This document shows, piece by piece, positions 43,900 through 56,799 of a DNA stretch of 64,000 nucleotides. The stretch is taken from assembly GCA_023213395.1 (NCBI GenBank), contig CM041465.1:63061741-63125740 (forward strand), written 5' to 3'. The notes below the pieces were generated by a model that saw nothing but the letters and a program-made list of their open reading frames with translations, was not told where the DNA came from and did no database searches. Within the stretch, counting starts at the first letter, position 1. Each line of letters starts with the position of its first letter. Origin of the DNA: Cycas panzhihuaensis (Eukaryota > Cycadophyta). The translations under genes were made by a program, and so were the position numbers.

Positions 43900-45440
43900 A
43901 TGCACTTCCCAACCATGGGGGTATGGAAAATCTCCTCCCTACTATGGGTCTCTCTCCACCCATATGGTGTTGCACCGCCCACAAGTGGCCCATATGGGCA
44001 AAACCCTATTCACACTCATTACACTCAAATGCATTTCATCTTTGTGTATCACCTCACATGTAGTGCCTTCTCGAGGACAAAAACTCCTCCCAAGTACCCT
44101 TTTAATAAGGGTGTATCCTTAAGGAAGAATAGGTCCCTCTTACTCATTCACCTATCTCTGAGGTTCCTTCTCATGGGATTATTAAGCTTCCCATCAAATA
44201 GGAGGAATTCATATCCCTCTTTTAGCTGAACCTCTCAAGGAGGATTTTGGTGTCCATCACACACGGCATGTCCTCCTTAGGTCTTTCATTGACCCATTAA
44301 GCTCAGCAAAGGCCCTATCCCTTCATTGATTGTAGGTCAACTCCTTTGTCCATTGAGGCATTAAGGGCCAACTTCTGCCTCACCTCCCATAAGGAGCCTA
44401 AATTTGATGGGACCTCTTCCACGAGACCCAGCCCGACTATGTCGATAGTTTCTCCATGGAATGCATTGATTACTAGGCCTATGATCACATCTTAATGAAA
44501 CCTTTTCCACATTCCTTATAGGGTGATGGTCTTAACTAGTTCTACTACTTCCTTGCCCATTTAATTTATTCATTCCAATAACTTATGGATGAGTTTGTCA
44601 ACTATTTTAACATTCCTCATCCTTCAAATTGGAATAAGCCTTACTTCCCTAGAAAGGTCACAGGAGATGAATCATGATTTTGTTAGGCACTTTCACGATC
44701 TCTTTCACTCCACGAAGACCCACGTTGCCTAAGGAGCTAAAGGAATCTTTGTGAATGCCCTGTATCTCAAAGTACATGTTGAGGTCCAAAATGGGGATAA
44801 TAACATATGATTCCATTATAGCTAAGTGCTTGGCTCTTGAGACTACTGAGATCTAAGTGGGTCTTAAGAGAGCTCTCAAATCATCAAAACAAAGAGAGAC
44901 ACCCCCCGTGTCGCATGAGAATACTTTGGATCCTTTGACCTCTACATGGCCACTATTTTTTTTTCTTTCAAGTGTATAATGAAGGAGCTTAAGCTCCAGC
45001 TCCTCCCTCATCGAGAGAAAAAACTTCCATAGACACATCCACCATGCCTCATAAGCCACACCTCCTAGGTTGAAATACATGGTCCTCTCGAGGGAAATAG
45101 CCTTCCTTGGAAAAGCGTGGCACTCCATCCATGGTGATTGCTTTCATGAGGATTTACAATGTAGGGTGCAACATCCTAAACCCACCCCACATCATGATTC
45201 CTCTACCAAGCGGTATCAAGCCCAATTTAGACTAGCCTATCCATAAGATCCCTTCTCCCAAGCAGGCAAATGAGATCAACATACCTAATATAGAGGAACT
45301 AAAATAGAAGAAAATTTGCTAACCTCATCCCACATAAGCTAAAGAGAAGGTGGAAAGAAGTTCTTCCCTCTTCTTTTGGTTCTTGCCATCATACCCCTTC
45401 ACCTTCTTGATCTTGAAACAAAGGAAAGAGAGTTATCCAA
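43900..45440 (+). pseudogene. gag: E3 gag remnant, second version
   Basis: MHFPTMGVW at about 43901; gag core near 44390-44720; finger-like HSIHGDCFHEDL near 45120-45160. Additional indels relative to 15460-16960 move the frame several times. Confidence 0.65.
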
Positions 45441-45659
45441 ATGCTCGAGGACCATACCCTATATGCTATAACTAGTTCTTAAGCAACTAAAGAGACCATA
45501 GAGTGTGTCTTCCTCTTCTCAACAGTCATCCCATAGATAACCCTCCTTTTGAGATTCCATCTCCCTAAGACCATTCTTGTTCCAAGAATCACTATGATTT
45601 ACGAGACACTTCCCAACCAACAGAGAAGAGCCCTTCTTAATCATAAATGAGCTTCTGCT

Positions 45660-46220
45660 TGCCAATTAGGATGTCCATGATGGATGTCTTGAGGAGTTGT
45701 CAGAGCAACATGCTCTCCTTTTGGAACTTTAGGGTTGGTGGATGCATCTATCTAGACTTTGAGTACTACCCTAAGTCGGGGCCATCATCTCTTTCAGCCT
45801 TAAGATCTTCCTCTAGCCTAGTGAAGGGAATTCTAATGGCATTACCCTTTCACCATATCTCTAACCACTCTAGATTGTACACTTAGAAGAAGCGTATGGA
45901 TAATGATTATTCTATTAATATTATACCTCTACACATCATGTAGGATTTAATAAAAGCACCTCTCGAAGCAGGTTCCATGGCATTGCCAGGGCTATGCTCA
46001 TATTGACAAAATATCCTTATGATCTATCTCTATCCCTACTACCCTTGAGGACAAAATTGTTCTCATTGATACCATGGTCCTTGATCTAGACGTGGACAAC
46101 AACCTTCTATTAGGATATTCATAGCTCGACGGATGGTAGCCATGTGTTCGTCCCATTGGGGACAACTCAAATTCATCCACAAAGGACGAATGAAAGTTGT
46201 TGTTTTAGAGTGTGCTTCCA
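45660..46220 (+). pseudogene. pol: E3 protease remnant, second version
   Basis: The altered active site MDNDYSIN is at 45896-45919, identical to the first version. LDLDVDNNLLLGYS follows at about 46080-46125. Confidence 0.65.
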
Positions 46221-46264
46221 TTAAATAATCTAACTGGTCCCATCAGCGGGTTAAGTGATCTAAT

Positions 46265-47935
46265 GAAGGGTAATAAATGCCCATCCACTCATGCTTCCAC
46301 TTACATGATCAATATTCCTAGCACTTCTTGCTCAAAGGAAGGACCTTTTACTTCCTCTTCTAACCTTATTTGTTTTGCCCCTATTGGTATAGCGAGCTAT
46401 GGGTACCTCATCGTTTTGAGTGACAATGAGTCTAACAGTGAGGAAGAGGACCTCCCTCATCCCATATCCCTCCTAAACACCCGTAGGGAGCAGTTGCTTC
46501 ATTCTAAGTCTTAACTTAGAACCCCTTCTATTAAGGAGCCCAATACTCTTGTTGAGTCATGTATGATCATTCCATCTCTCATGTGACCTCCACACCACTT
46601 CATGATCCACCTTGTCACCTTCTATGGGTGATAGGGATGGAGACCTCTTGTCTTCGACATAAGAGGATGCCTCCCAACTCTTCCGAAGGTCCCTTAGGTA
46701 TATTGAGTGGTGGATTGATTGTTATGGGTCCATTGCTCCTCATCCTCTCCAGTATAACTATCATGGGGTAGACTACTTTGAGAATGATGAGGCATTGTTA
46801 GAAGTATTTGGTAGGCTCCATGCCCAATCTACATCTGGTCACCATAAGCTTGGTTCTTGAAGATATTAGCTCTTGGGTCACCCTAGCTAACTAAGCCAAC
46901 TAGTTCCCCTTTGGCCCTTCACATTAGCAAGCCCCACCATTTCGGGGAGGGAAGGCCATCTACATGGGGCAGCTAAGGACATCATCTCGCCCCTAACGAG
47001 GTCATCAAGGTAGGAGAAAAATATTATCGTGAAGAAATGGAGGAGTACACACACTCCTTTTCCAAGAGTTTCATGTGCTTTTTGATGTGGGATTACATTG
47101 ATATGAGAGGAATAGATCAAAGTCCATCATCACATAATCTTATAACTATCAGGGCACTCACCCGTATAACAAAAGTAGTGCCCTCTTTATCCTAAGCTAT
47201 ATGTTCCCATTAAGATGAAGTTTAAAAACTCTTGGATGTAGGGTTGATCATTCGTGATTACCTAAATGGGTCTTCAACATCATTCAGTTGCTTCAAAAAG
47301 GAGCGAAATGATTTAAGATATGTTATTTTTGAGATATCAACAATGTATGTCCTAAAGATATCTTTCCTTTACCTTTCATCAATTAGATTATCGATTACCT
47401 TGTGGTTGAAGTCATATCATTAATGGATGGATTCTCTAGTTATAACCAAATCCAAATCTCCCCCAAATACCATCACGAAATGGCCTTCACTACATGTTGG
47501 GGTACCTTTACTTACTGAGTAATGGCCTTGAGACTTAAAAACATAGGCAACACCTACCAAAGGCTCATGCAATTTGTCTTTCATAACCTCATAAATAAAA
47601 CCTTCAAGGTCTTTGCTCGATGATATGATGGGTCTCTCTCATAAAGCCTATCACCTGGATTTACATGCCATCTTTACATGATGTCACAAATACCATGTCG
47701 ACTTAAAAGCGGCTCAAATCGTGTTGAGGTAACCATGAGCAAACTCCTAGGTTTCCTTGTTTCTAAACAAGGAATCGAGATCAACAATAAGGTTAAATCC
47801 ATCCTTGACATACCTCTACCCAAAAATACAACATTAAACCAAGTCATTTTTAGGTAGGTTGGATTTTCTTAGGCATTTTCTAGTGAACTTCACCATAAAT
47901 GCTAAACCCTTATTAACTATTGAAGAGGGCCTATT
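46265..47935 (+). pseudogene. pol: E3 linker and reverse transcriptase remnant, second version
   Basis: The linker at 46265-46514 is identical to 17840-18091. RT motifs MDGFSSYNQIQISP (about 47423) and the FIDD region (about 47612-47630, read tttgctcgatgat with two extra bases) are present. Confidence 0.65.
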
Positions 47936-49723
47936 CCTTTGGTCTCTAAGGCCGGAAGCTTTTAAGAGCTCGAGACACTTGGCTTCTCTTTCGATCTTAA
48001 CAGCCTGTATATTTGACTATCCCTTCATCCTTTATACCTCGGCCACTAATGAATCCTTAGGGACTATGCTCACCTAAGAGGATGATTTAGGAACTAATCT
48101 TTCTATTTGCTTCCTTATCTAGACACTAGTCACTATTGAGCTTAAGTATTCTTTCACAGAAGGAGTGCCTTGCCTTGTTCCATACAACTAAGAATTTAGG
48201 CATTACCTATATGACAATAGTACTCGGTGATCGTTCGATCAATCCCACGAGATACCTCTTAACTCGATCGACTTGGTGGTGGGACTAGAAAATGGGTTGT
48301 CCTCCTTCAAGAGTATAACCATCAAATTGTTAATAGGAAATCAAAGAAGGGAATGGCGGTTAAATAACTAGTTAATGTACCTATTTCTAAATCTTTAAAT
48401 GTTACCAATGTGACTCCTTACCTGACGAGCCTATATTTTCCATCCAATAATCGTCACTGTAGCCATTATCTAGTAGCAAATAGTATGGAGACATTGTATA
48501 ATACCTTACTAAACAACAATATCATCCTAACACTAATGACAAGGTGAGGTCACGAGTTAGGGCTACTACTAGGTAGTATTTCCTCATAGAGGAGGTATTA
48601 TACAAGAGATCTTTTAGTGGGATCCTCCTTCGCTGCATCAATCCTGATGAGGCAAACTAAATACTTTGCAAGTGTTATAATGACATTTGTGGGGGCCACT
48701 TCAGGGGCCAATCCATGGCCATAGGATCCTTCGTATGGGTTATTACTAACCATCCATTTTCAAGGATGTCCACGCCTATGTGTTGCATTATCGTAGGTGC
48801 CAGGAGCATGCTAATATCATTCATTCACCTCTGGGCCTTATACCCAATCATTTCTCCATAGCATTTTTCCCAATAGGGATTAGACCTTGTAGAACCCATA
48901 ACCCTTCCTTCCTTGTCACAATACAAGTTCATATTGACATGATGGAGTCCCGCACTAAATGGGTTGAAGCCATCCCTTTATTATCCATTACTAGCAAGAC
49001 TATAACCACTTTCATCTACAAGTATATCATCTATCAATTTAGGGTTCACGACATCCACGATCATAGATAATGGTACTTACATTTTGTAATAAGAAGATGG
49101 AAAAATTTTGTGGGAAGTTCAATATATCCCACAAAACCTTATCTCTTTCTTATTCTAAGTGAATGACCAAATTAAATCTTTTAGCAAAAGCGGTTATAAA
49201 CATCTTAAAGAAAATAATTCCTCAATCCCAAAGGGATTGACACCTCTAACTTCCTACTGCTTTATGGACATATTACACTTCTATTCCACGCATTCTGAGG
49301 ATAACCCCATTCTCCCTCATGTATGGAAATGAAGCAATCCTTCCATTGGAAGTTGAAATCCCTTATTTATGAGTTTCTCTTCGAGGTCTCATTGATGAGG
49401 AGTCTTACCACCAAGCTCACCTCCTCAACCTTGAAGCCTTGGATGAGAGACACTTGATGGCATACCAAGAAAACCTCACCTCTAAGGCTAAGCCACGAAG
49501 AACATATGACAAATGTCTTCATCCTCAACCTTTAAATCCTAGGGACCATGTCCTTAAGATTGAGTATCTCTATGACTACTTATCCAAATTTAGGTCTAAA
49601 TGGGTCAGTCTTTTTATCATTCTTGAGAGCCTTGACAATGGTGCCTATAGGATAGCTATCCTAGAGGGTCTTGAATTGAAGAAAGATGGGAATGGTAAAT
49701 TCTTAAAGAAGTTCTACGTGTGA
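47936..49723 (+). pseudogene. pol: E3 gRNH and integrase remnant, second version
   Basis: gRNH about 47980-48370 and integrase about 48480-49723. The integrase tail at 49439-49723 is identical at protein level to 21061-21345 (ends FLKKFYV). Confidence 0.7.
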
Positions 49724-50519
49724 CCCTTTCTACTCCCAAGTAGGGTAGTAATACCTCTCTCTTACTCTGAAATGAGCCTAAACTATCACTCTAAGCACAT
49801 TATTATTTCTCCTAGCCATAAGTATGATGATGATTTAGAGTATCTCTTCATCCTTTTGACTTCATTACTTGCATTACATCTCTTGTTTCCTTCTCAAGGG
49901 AGACCTGTCATTTCCTAGTTGGGTAAGTAAAGATCCTTTGCTTCTAAGCATGGAGTCACTTCCCAACTAGGGCCTTTTATTGCTTGGGTATATATACCCC
50001 CTACTTGCTTCCTTTGCATATCTATTACGCTCCACCTGATAGACATGTGTAGCATCCCCTCCTAGTCTTACATTATTTATCCATCAATGATATGCATGGT
50101 AACCACGTGTGCCTACTACAAGTGTGGCATCACATGAAAGGAAGCACAAATATCATCTGCATATGATCTAATAATAAAAACCATACATAGTAATCAACTA
50201 TAACTATTTGGATGCATGACCCTTGTGCCCCATATCCATATGTATATGCTCATATCTCTATGCATTATATAAACAAATAAACTACTCAACAAAGTAATAA
50301 CATCACAAATCTATCATAACATCATCATCATGTATCAAATGGAATTCAAATTGTTCATCTATATATGTACAAAGTCATATGGCACAATAGAATCATATGG
50401 TGCATCATCTAGACAATATGCTTTAAGAAGCCAGAATCCTTGCAGGGAGGAGTAAAATAATATGCCTACATGTGGTAAAAACTCCCTGGAGGTTTAAGCC
50501 TTTCCTATCCAAAATCCAC

Positions 50520-51724
50520 AGTGTATAGTGTCCTCGACACCATGCTCTCAAGGGGTATCATCCCCTCGTCTATAAGATCTCTTGCTTGGGGAGAACATGC
50601 CTCCTAGGATCTTATGACATTGTTGCAAGATCCCTGCCTCATTGTCCTTGTCTTGATGCCTCCTCTCGGACATCGTCATGGTTTGCATCCTATTGTCTAA
50701 CAACCTAGTGGTGATTTTCTCCACTAGCTGATTATATCTAGCCTATATATGATCTCTCTCTCCTTCAGCTCTGTAGAGTCTCTCCTATAACATGATGATC
50801 TAGATCTTGCTCTATGCATCCCTGCCTCCTCCTTCTCCCTCGGCCTCCAATCCCTATACCTAGCCCTGTAGGGTGTCCCTCTTAGCCACCAACTAGTCTC
50901 TCTATATTGTAGCTTATCCAGGGTGCTCTGTAGCTAGCCAACCCTCACATAGAGCCCCTTGGACTCTGCCACCCATATATCCCTAGCTTGAGTCAATGGG
51001 ATGAAACTTAACTGCTATGTGTTCCCTTGCTAATTTGGACTCCTTGCTAGGTAGGATGGCAGGCTGTCCCTCCATGTAGACTTTGGGAAATAACTCATGT
51101 ACTATCACATCCAATAGCCTCACCATCTCTATTCCCCCTACCAAACCATGTATACTAAATAAAACCATCTAGGGAAGTAATAAGTAATCAAAAGGATGTT
51201 GAGTCGGGTAGAATATGATATCCTAGGATGACTAGCTCATACTGCACGGATGATCACCACCTCTACTAGCTCTCCCTTCTATTGCCTCTATCTCCTTGAC
51301 CTTGACACTACCTCACCTTCTACCTAGGCTGCCAGGGTATCTCCTCCGTCTAATCCCTTCTCTCCTAATATCTCTCTATCTGTGGTAGCTATTGCTGCCT
51401 CTGCCTCTGCCACCATAGCTACCACTTTAGTTGGGGCTCTACCTGTAGCTCCCCCTCTTCTTGTTGGTCCTATTGGTGGCCTATTTCTTCTAACTGGCAC
51501 TAATGGACCTGCCTTCTCTCATGTAGGTCCTAATGGTCCTGCTCCACCCTCTCCATCTCCTCCATTGTCATCACTACCTTCATCGGGCTCATCTCTTAGA
51601 TCTCTGCCCTCATCATCACTCTCCTAGTGGATCGATCGATATGGATCCATTGTAGGGGTTAGTCGAGAGTTAGGAGATCGATATTATCCCCATCGATTAC
51701 GATATATGGACTGGTCCAGCGATA
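50520..51724 (-). pseudogene. E3 PMD C-terminal part, second version
   Basis: Equivalent of 22141-23346. The plus-strand shadow region 51382-51627 is identical to 23002-23247. It is cut by E4 at 51725. Confidence 0.55.
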
Positions 51725-51729
51725 CCTAT
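51725..51729. repeat. E4 target duplication, left copy, second version
   Basis: CCTAT, same as 23347-23351; partner at 62497-62501. Confidence 0.8.
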
Positions 51730-54222
51730 TGACGCCTTGCTCACGGGATAGCGGCGATAAGCGGCGGGAGAGATGGTGGCGCAGTAGGAAGTGGAACCTC
51801 AAGGCAAGCAACTACCTTGAGGCGCCCGTGCGCCGGAGGCGGAGTTCGGGATCTGATGGAGTATGGCTACTCTTGGGTGACCCTTCGCCTTGGCGAAGAG
51901 GCGAAGATACGTGGGGCGAACCAGGGTTGACACAGGAGTAGGCCCCTCCACCCTTGGGTGGCGGAAGGGAGAGAGAAAGAACCGACAAGGATAGGCCAAG
52001 AACAATCCTATGCAATCTAGCCGGGTATCTGAGCGATCTGCGGGAAGCAAGGCGCTCGTGATCGAGAAGAGGAGGAAGGGTGGGAAGAAGACTCCTACAA
52101 CCTTTCCTCTGAATAACAAAAGTACATGCAACAAGGCAAACAAATCGCAAACCAATACAAAAGGCAATTTTCCCTTTTAATCTTTCGATGTTCTAATTAC
52201 TAGGAAAAGAATAAAAAGAAGGAAAAAGACCGAGTGCGAAGAACAAAGCGTGCACACAGGCGAAGCGTGAGAGATAGCGTAGCCTCGGAAGAAACACCCA
52301 ACCACTCACGCGGTCTGGGATGTGAAATGTGGCCAGCTGAAAAGGGCTTCCTTACCTTCCCGGGAAAAGCAAATCGATCTGAAGGAAGGAAAGAAGCGCT
52401 AACTAGCAAATGAGATAGCATAAAATATGACACATGCAAGGGACTTCTGCAGGTGGAAGGGAGACAGCAGACAGCGTTCTCCATGGCGTCCGAGTACTGT
52501 AAGCAACAAGGTCTCCCTCCTGGGGGAGACACCTATATACAACACAAAGATCTAGCAATATATGTCTAACAACATAAGCGAGAGTCTAAATGTACATGCA
52601 TGGGTGTTAGTCAATAAGGAAAATACCAAAGAAGAGCGATCCAAATGAAGGAAACAACAAGGTAAGCCTCGGGTGGCCTCTTGGCCACATAAATGGTGCC
52701 CAAACCTCTCCCCAAGAGCCACAGGCGAGGAGAAAGTCAAGACTCAAGAAATTTGGGCAGGCATGAAGGGGCAAGAAAGACCAAAGACACCCACAGGGAC
52801 CAAGGATGCTACAGGAGCAAGCCCAAGGAGTAGCAAGGGAACAAAGGTGGAGAAGAACCAGCGGTTGGGGTCTATGGATGGCACCCAAACCTGAATAAAG
52901 GGTCCCAAATCAGTGCGCAACTTGTGGCAATGGCGGTTTGGGCAACAAGGAGCAGACCCTTGTTTGCAAGCCAAGAGTATGCAGGCGAGAGGGAGGCTTT
53001 GGAGGGCTTTGAGCCGCAGGGAGGCGTGGAAGGTGGTGCGGAATCCACCCGGCTCTGTCCAAAGCCTATGCAACCCCTCAGCCCGCCTTGGGCTGACTAG
53101 CCTTGAGGCAAAGCGAGGAGAGTGGTCAGCGGAGTCCTCGAGGAGGAAAACCAACTCTCAAGCAACAAATGAGAACAAATAAGTAAGTGTAAATATCACC
53201 AAAAACAAATACAAAGTGAAGAGTACACGGAAAGGGAGGCAAGGGATTTGCCCACCAAAAGAGCGAAGAAGGGGAACAAATGAATCGGATCTGGAATAAG
53301 CGGGCAGGGGGCCTGCTATGGAGGTGGAGCAGGAAACACACCATGAAGCAGGGAGCTCGTGGGCCTGGGTGAAAAGCAGTGGAAGCAAGCTTGAAGGAGC
53401 CCTCTCAGGCGTTATTTGAGAGAATGTCTCGGCCAAGCCAAAGGAGATTGGTGTATGAAGAGTCTGGAGTCGATTCACGTGACAGCAATGAGAAGAAGCG
53501 AGGCAGGAGAGTGTTCCTCTTGAGAGTAAATCCAAAGTGAGCCAAGATCTCCAAAAAGAGCCAAGATGTTTAAGTACTAAAGCAAAACCTAAAGTGCCTT
53601 GAATAGAGGCACGGTGGGAGGGAGAAAAGGCGCGAACCACGTGGCGGTTCGCAATAAATCTTGAAATTGCCCGCGGATTTTAAAAACAAAGCAGGAGCAG
53701 TCGTCTGCTTGAAACTTTGGCAGTGCATTCAGTGATGCGAAATTCCCGTGATCTGAAGATGCAAGTCTGCGAAGATTACTGGCGGTATGCACCGGAGACA
53801 CTGAAATGGGGCCCTGCTTAGGTCCAGTGGGGCAAGCAGTAGAAAATAAGGACAACTAAAACACCCACAGAGGCAGACAAGCGAAAGCGGGCCGCAGGCG
53901 CGAAATAGGCCCCCAAATGAGGTGGCAAGCTAATAGCGGCGATGAGACATCACCGGGTGGAGGTGGCGCATAGGCTTGGGTGGATCGGGAGAGAGGAGGC
54001 GGATCTTGCGGGAAGTAACACGGTCACAGGGTGCCACACTCGCTAAGGTGTGCCCTTATATAGTCGTCATAGGCTAAACATAGGTGTGGACGGCGACCGG
54101 GCCCATAAAGTCATGCATGCAAATATGTGGCGGACAATCGGTACATAAAAGTGATGATAATGCTAGAGACATACACGCACTTACACAGTCGGTGATTAGT
54201 ATCCATTCCGGGCCAGGAAAAC
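51730..54222 (-). repeat. E4 left LTR, second version (about 2.49 kb)
   Basis: Starts TGACGCCTTGCTCACGGG; the end reads ggaaaact where GGAAACA is expected, a likely base-call slip. Confidence 0.85.
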
Positions 54223-54619
54223 TCTTATGGCGGTGAGCCTCGCTCGGGCACGATCGCGATGGCGAATCTTGGCAACCTATGTCGATTAACACATGTGTAT
54301 ATAGATATATCAATCAAGATCGGATCGGTAGAGCAGGGGTCTTGGTGAGTGTCGTGGCAGCGTGGATCTGGCGGTGGAGACAACATGAGGGGCACTATGA
54401 GCCACTGAAGCCGTGGGAGAAAGGAGCAGGCGGTGCCCCCACCACAATGAATGCAAAGGAGCATCACGAGACCACGTGGGGAACAAATGGTGGGTACCAT
54501 AGTTTTACCTCGTTAGCAACCAGTTCGGAGGTGCGGCGGATCAGCCAGGCGACCAGCGGCACGAGGCTTGGGCGGCAGGAAGGCCAAGCAAGACTCGGGG
54601 ACGGTGGCCGGCGAGCAGG

Positions 54620-55006
54620 CGGCGCTCGAGGATGAGGCGAACAAGGCTATCTGCCTCGGCGTTGAGGCAAGGGATATCTTTGGATATCAGCGGAAGAAGC
54701 GGGCGGGAGGGATCTGGCGGCGAGAAGCGAGAGTCCTCAGTGAGGCATGCACTTTGGGTGAACTGGGTGAGATGAGACACCACAACTTGAGTCGCGGAGC
54801 AAAGCAATGGGTCAGTGATGGAAGCTTGAAGGGCATCGGTGGGGGCTTAGATGGCTGTATACTCGGCTTCATTGTTGGTAGCCTCGGGAGGAAGATCCCA
54901 GGCGGAGGAGATCATAACCCGGAAGGGCTGCGGAGAATCCGCATTGGTAATTTGAAGGTCGGGATTCTGCTTGACTTCCGCCATCGGTAAAGATGTGAGC
55001 AGACAT
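54620..55006 (-). pseudogene. E4 aRNH, second version (EAD acid intact)
   Basis: Minus strand from ATG at 55006: SAHIFTDGGS, LPPEATNNEAEYTA, then NAEADSLVRLILERR near 54670-54610. The last motif keeps the Asp that E1 lacks. Frame changes remain in the middle. Confidence 0.7.
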
Positions 55007-55689
55007 GGGTGACACAAAATCCAAGCGGATGATCGGTGATGAAGGCAACACTTAGAAAGCAGACAACGGTGGTAGTCGAGGTGGGAGGACCTAGCAATGA
55101 GGCGCCCGGGAGGCGGGGCCACAGCAGATGAACATGGATGGATAGTTTGGCAGAGGAAAGCACGGGCCTCCAAGGGGTCATATATAGGACCATATGATTG
55201 TACCCCTACAGGACATAGGCTTCCCAGGATGTATGATGACATGACTTTGATATGTATATATGCATGGGGTGAGTGTTATGTTGTGTAGTAGGTGATTCAT
55301 GTTATGAACATTTTATTGTATGATGCACGTTTCCTTCCATGTATAACCACACACCTAACAGGGGCACACACACACCTTGGTGGCGGGGCGACATGGAGGT
55401 GTGAGGTTAGGAAGGCGGCATACATGTCTGCGGGGAGAGCATAGCAGGATATCACGAAGGAAGCGCTGACGAGGAAAGAGGCAACAATGCCCCAGCGTCC
55501 TCCGGTTGGGAGGTGCCCAAGCGAAGGACCAAGGTTCAGAGGATCACGGGAGCAGGTTCCGGGCAGAACCAGAGAAGCGGAGGTCCATCTTAAATAGCCA
55601 TTCTACCTTGGCAATTTGGGAAGAATGGGGACAACCTAAGATGGTAGTTTAGGCTCGTTTCGGGCGAGGCGGGGGATCGCGAAGGGTCA

Positions 55690-56345
55690 AGCGTAAAACT
55701 TCTTAAGGAACATCCATTAGCTTGGCTTTCTCAAATTCGAGCCTCCGGTGGCATTTATCCTATAGGCACCATTATCGAGAGATTCGATAATGACAAAGGG
55801 GCCAACCCAGGGGTTGGAATTTGGTCAAACGGTCATGGAGATATTCGAGCTCGGTGATCGGAAGCTTTCTACCTCCATCTTGGCGGTGGCGAGAAAGCTT
55901 GAGTGAAGGGCGCTTCTTACGGCGCCTGACGGGCGCCGGGAAGGGTGGTGAGTTATGAGTGACAATCGAGGGTCGATTCCCTTCATGTCGGCCATAATCC
56001 CACGCGAAAATGTCTCGAAATTCACAGAGCGAAGGGAATATTCCTAATCTCATCGGAGAGCATTAGCCCCAACCCTAATGACCTTGCGGGGCCAAGACTA
56101 CGTCTTGAATTCCCCATGCACGTGGCATTGCCCTCTTCAAAGTGAAGAGGGGCAAGATCAGCATGGGAGGAGGAGGAATAGGAGAGGATCGGATCGGCGT
56201 GGATCAGGTCATGAGGATCTTCAGGTGGCCAGGCGGTGGTGACGGAGGCGGTTAGGTGCGAGGCAGCGGTGCTCCGGGGCTTCATCATCCTCGAAATAGT
56301 CCACTCCATGGATGACCCTATTTCGAGTAGAAGAAACGCTAGAAG
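55690..56345 (-). pseudogene. pol: E4 linker-integrase-tail fusion, second version
   Basis: ELEYLHDRLTKF follows directly after ITAKMEVE-like text near 55885-55850, as in the first version, but with a few different bases at the join. Linker at about 56340-56060. Confidence 0.78.
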
Positions 56346-56799
56346 GGGCGAGAACAACGGGGCGGGGTGATCATCGGATCGCTCAACTCCTTCATGGAAA
56401 TCAGAAGGAAAACCGGAAGAAAGGCTCCTCGAGAGGAGGCGAAGGCAATTCCTCAAAACCATCACTGCGGAGGGTAATGAAAAAGAAGAAGCTGAGTGGT
56501 GAGGCGGGTCGGCCCGGCGATGGTGTGTGACACATGCGAGGGCTAGTCTCACCAGAGAGAGGTTCCAAGCAGGGTCTAGAAGCGAGGCAGTGCGGCCTAT
56601 TGGGCGCGAGAAGGAAAGAAATGGGGTGGAGACAACCCTGTCTCGTCAGCGATTCATCATCATTGAGCAGTAAGGTACCCATAACTCCAGAAGCCAATAG
56701 GGGCAAGCGTGCGAGACTAGGAAGGGAAGATGTGGGATCTTCTTCGGCGGATTGGGTATACCAATTGAACAAGCCGGGGCGTGAGTGGGTGAACCTTGG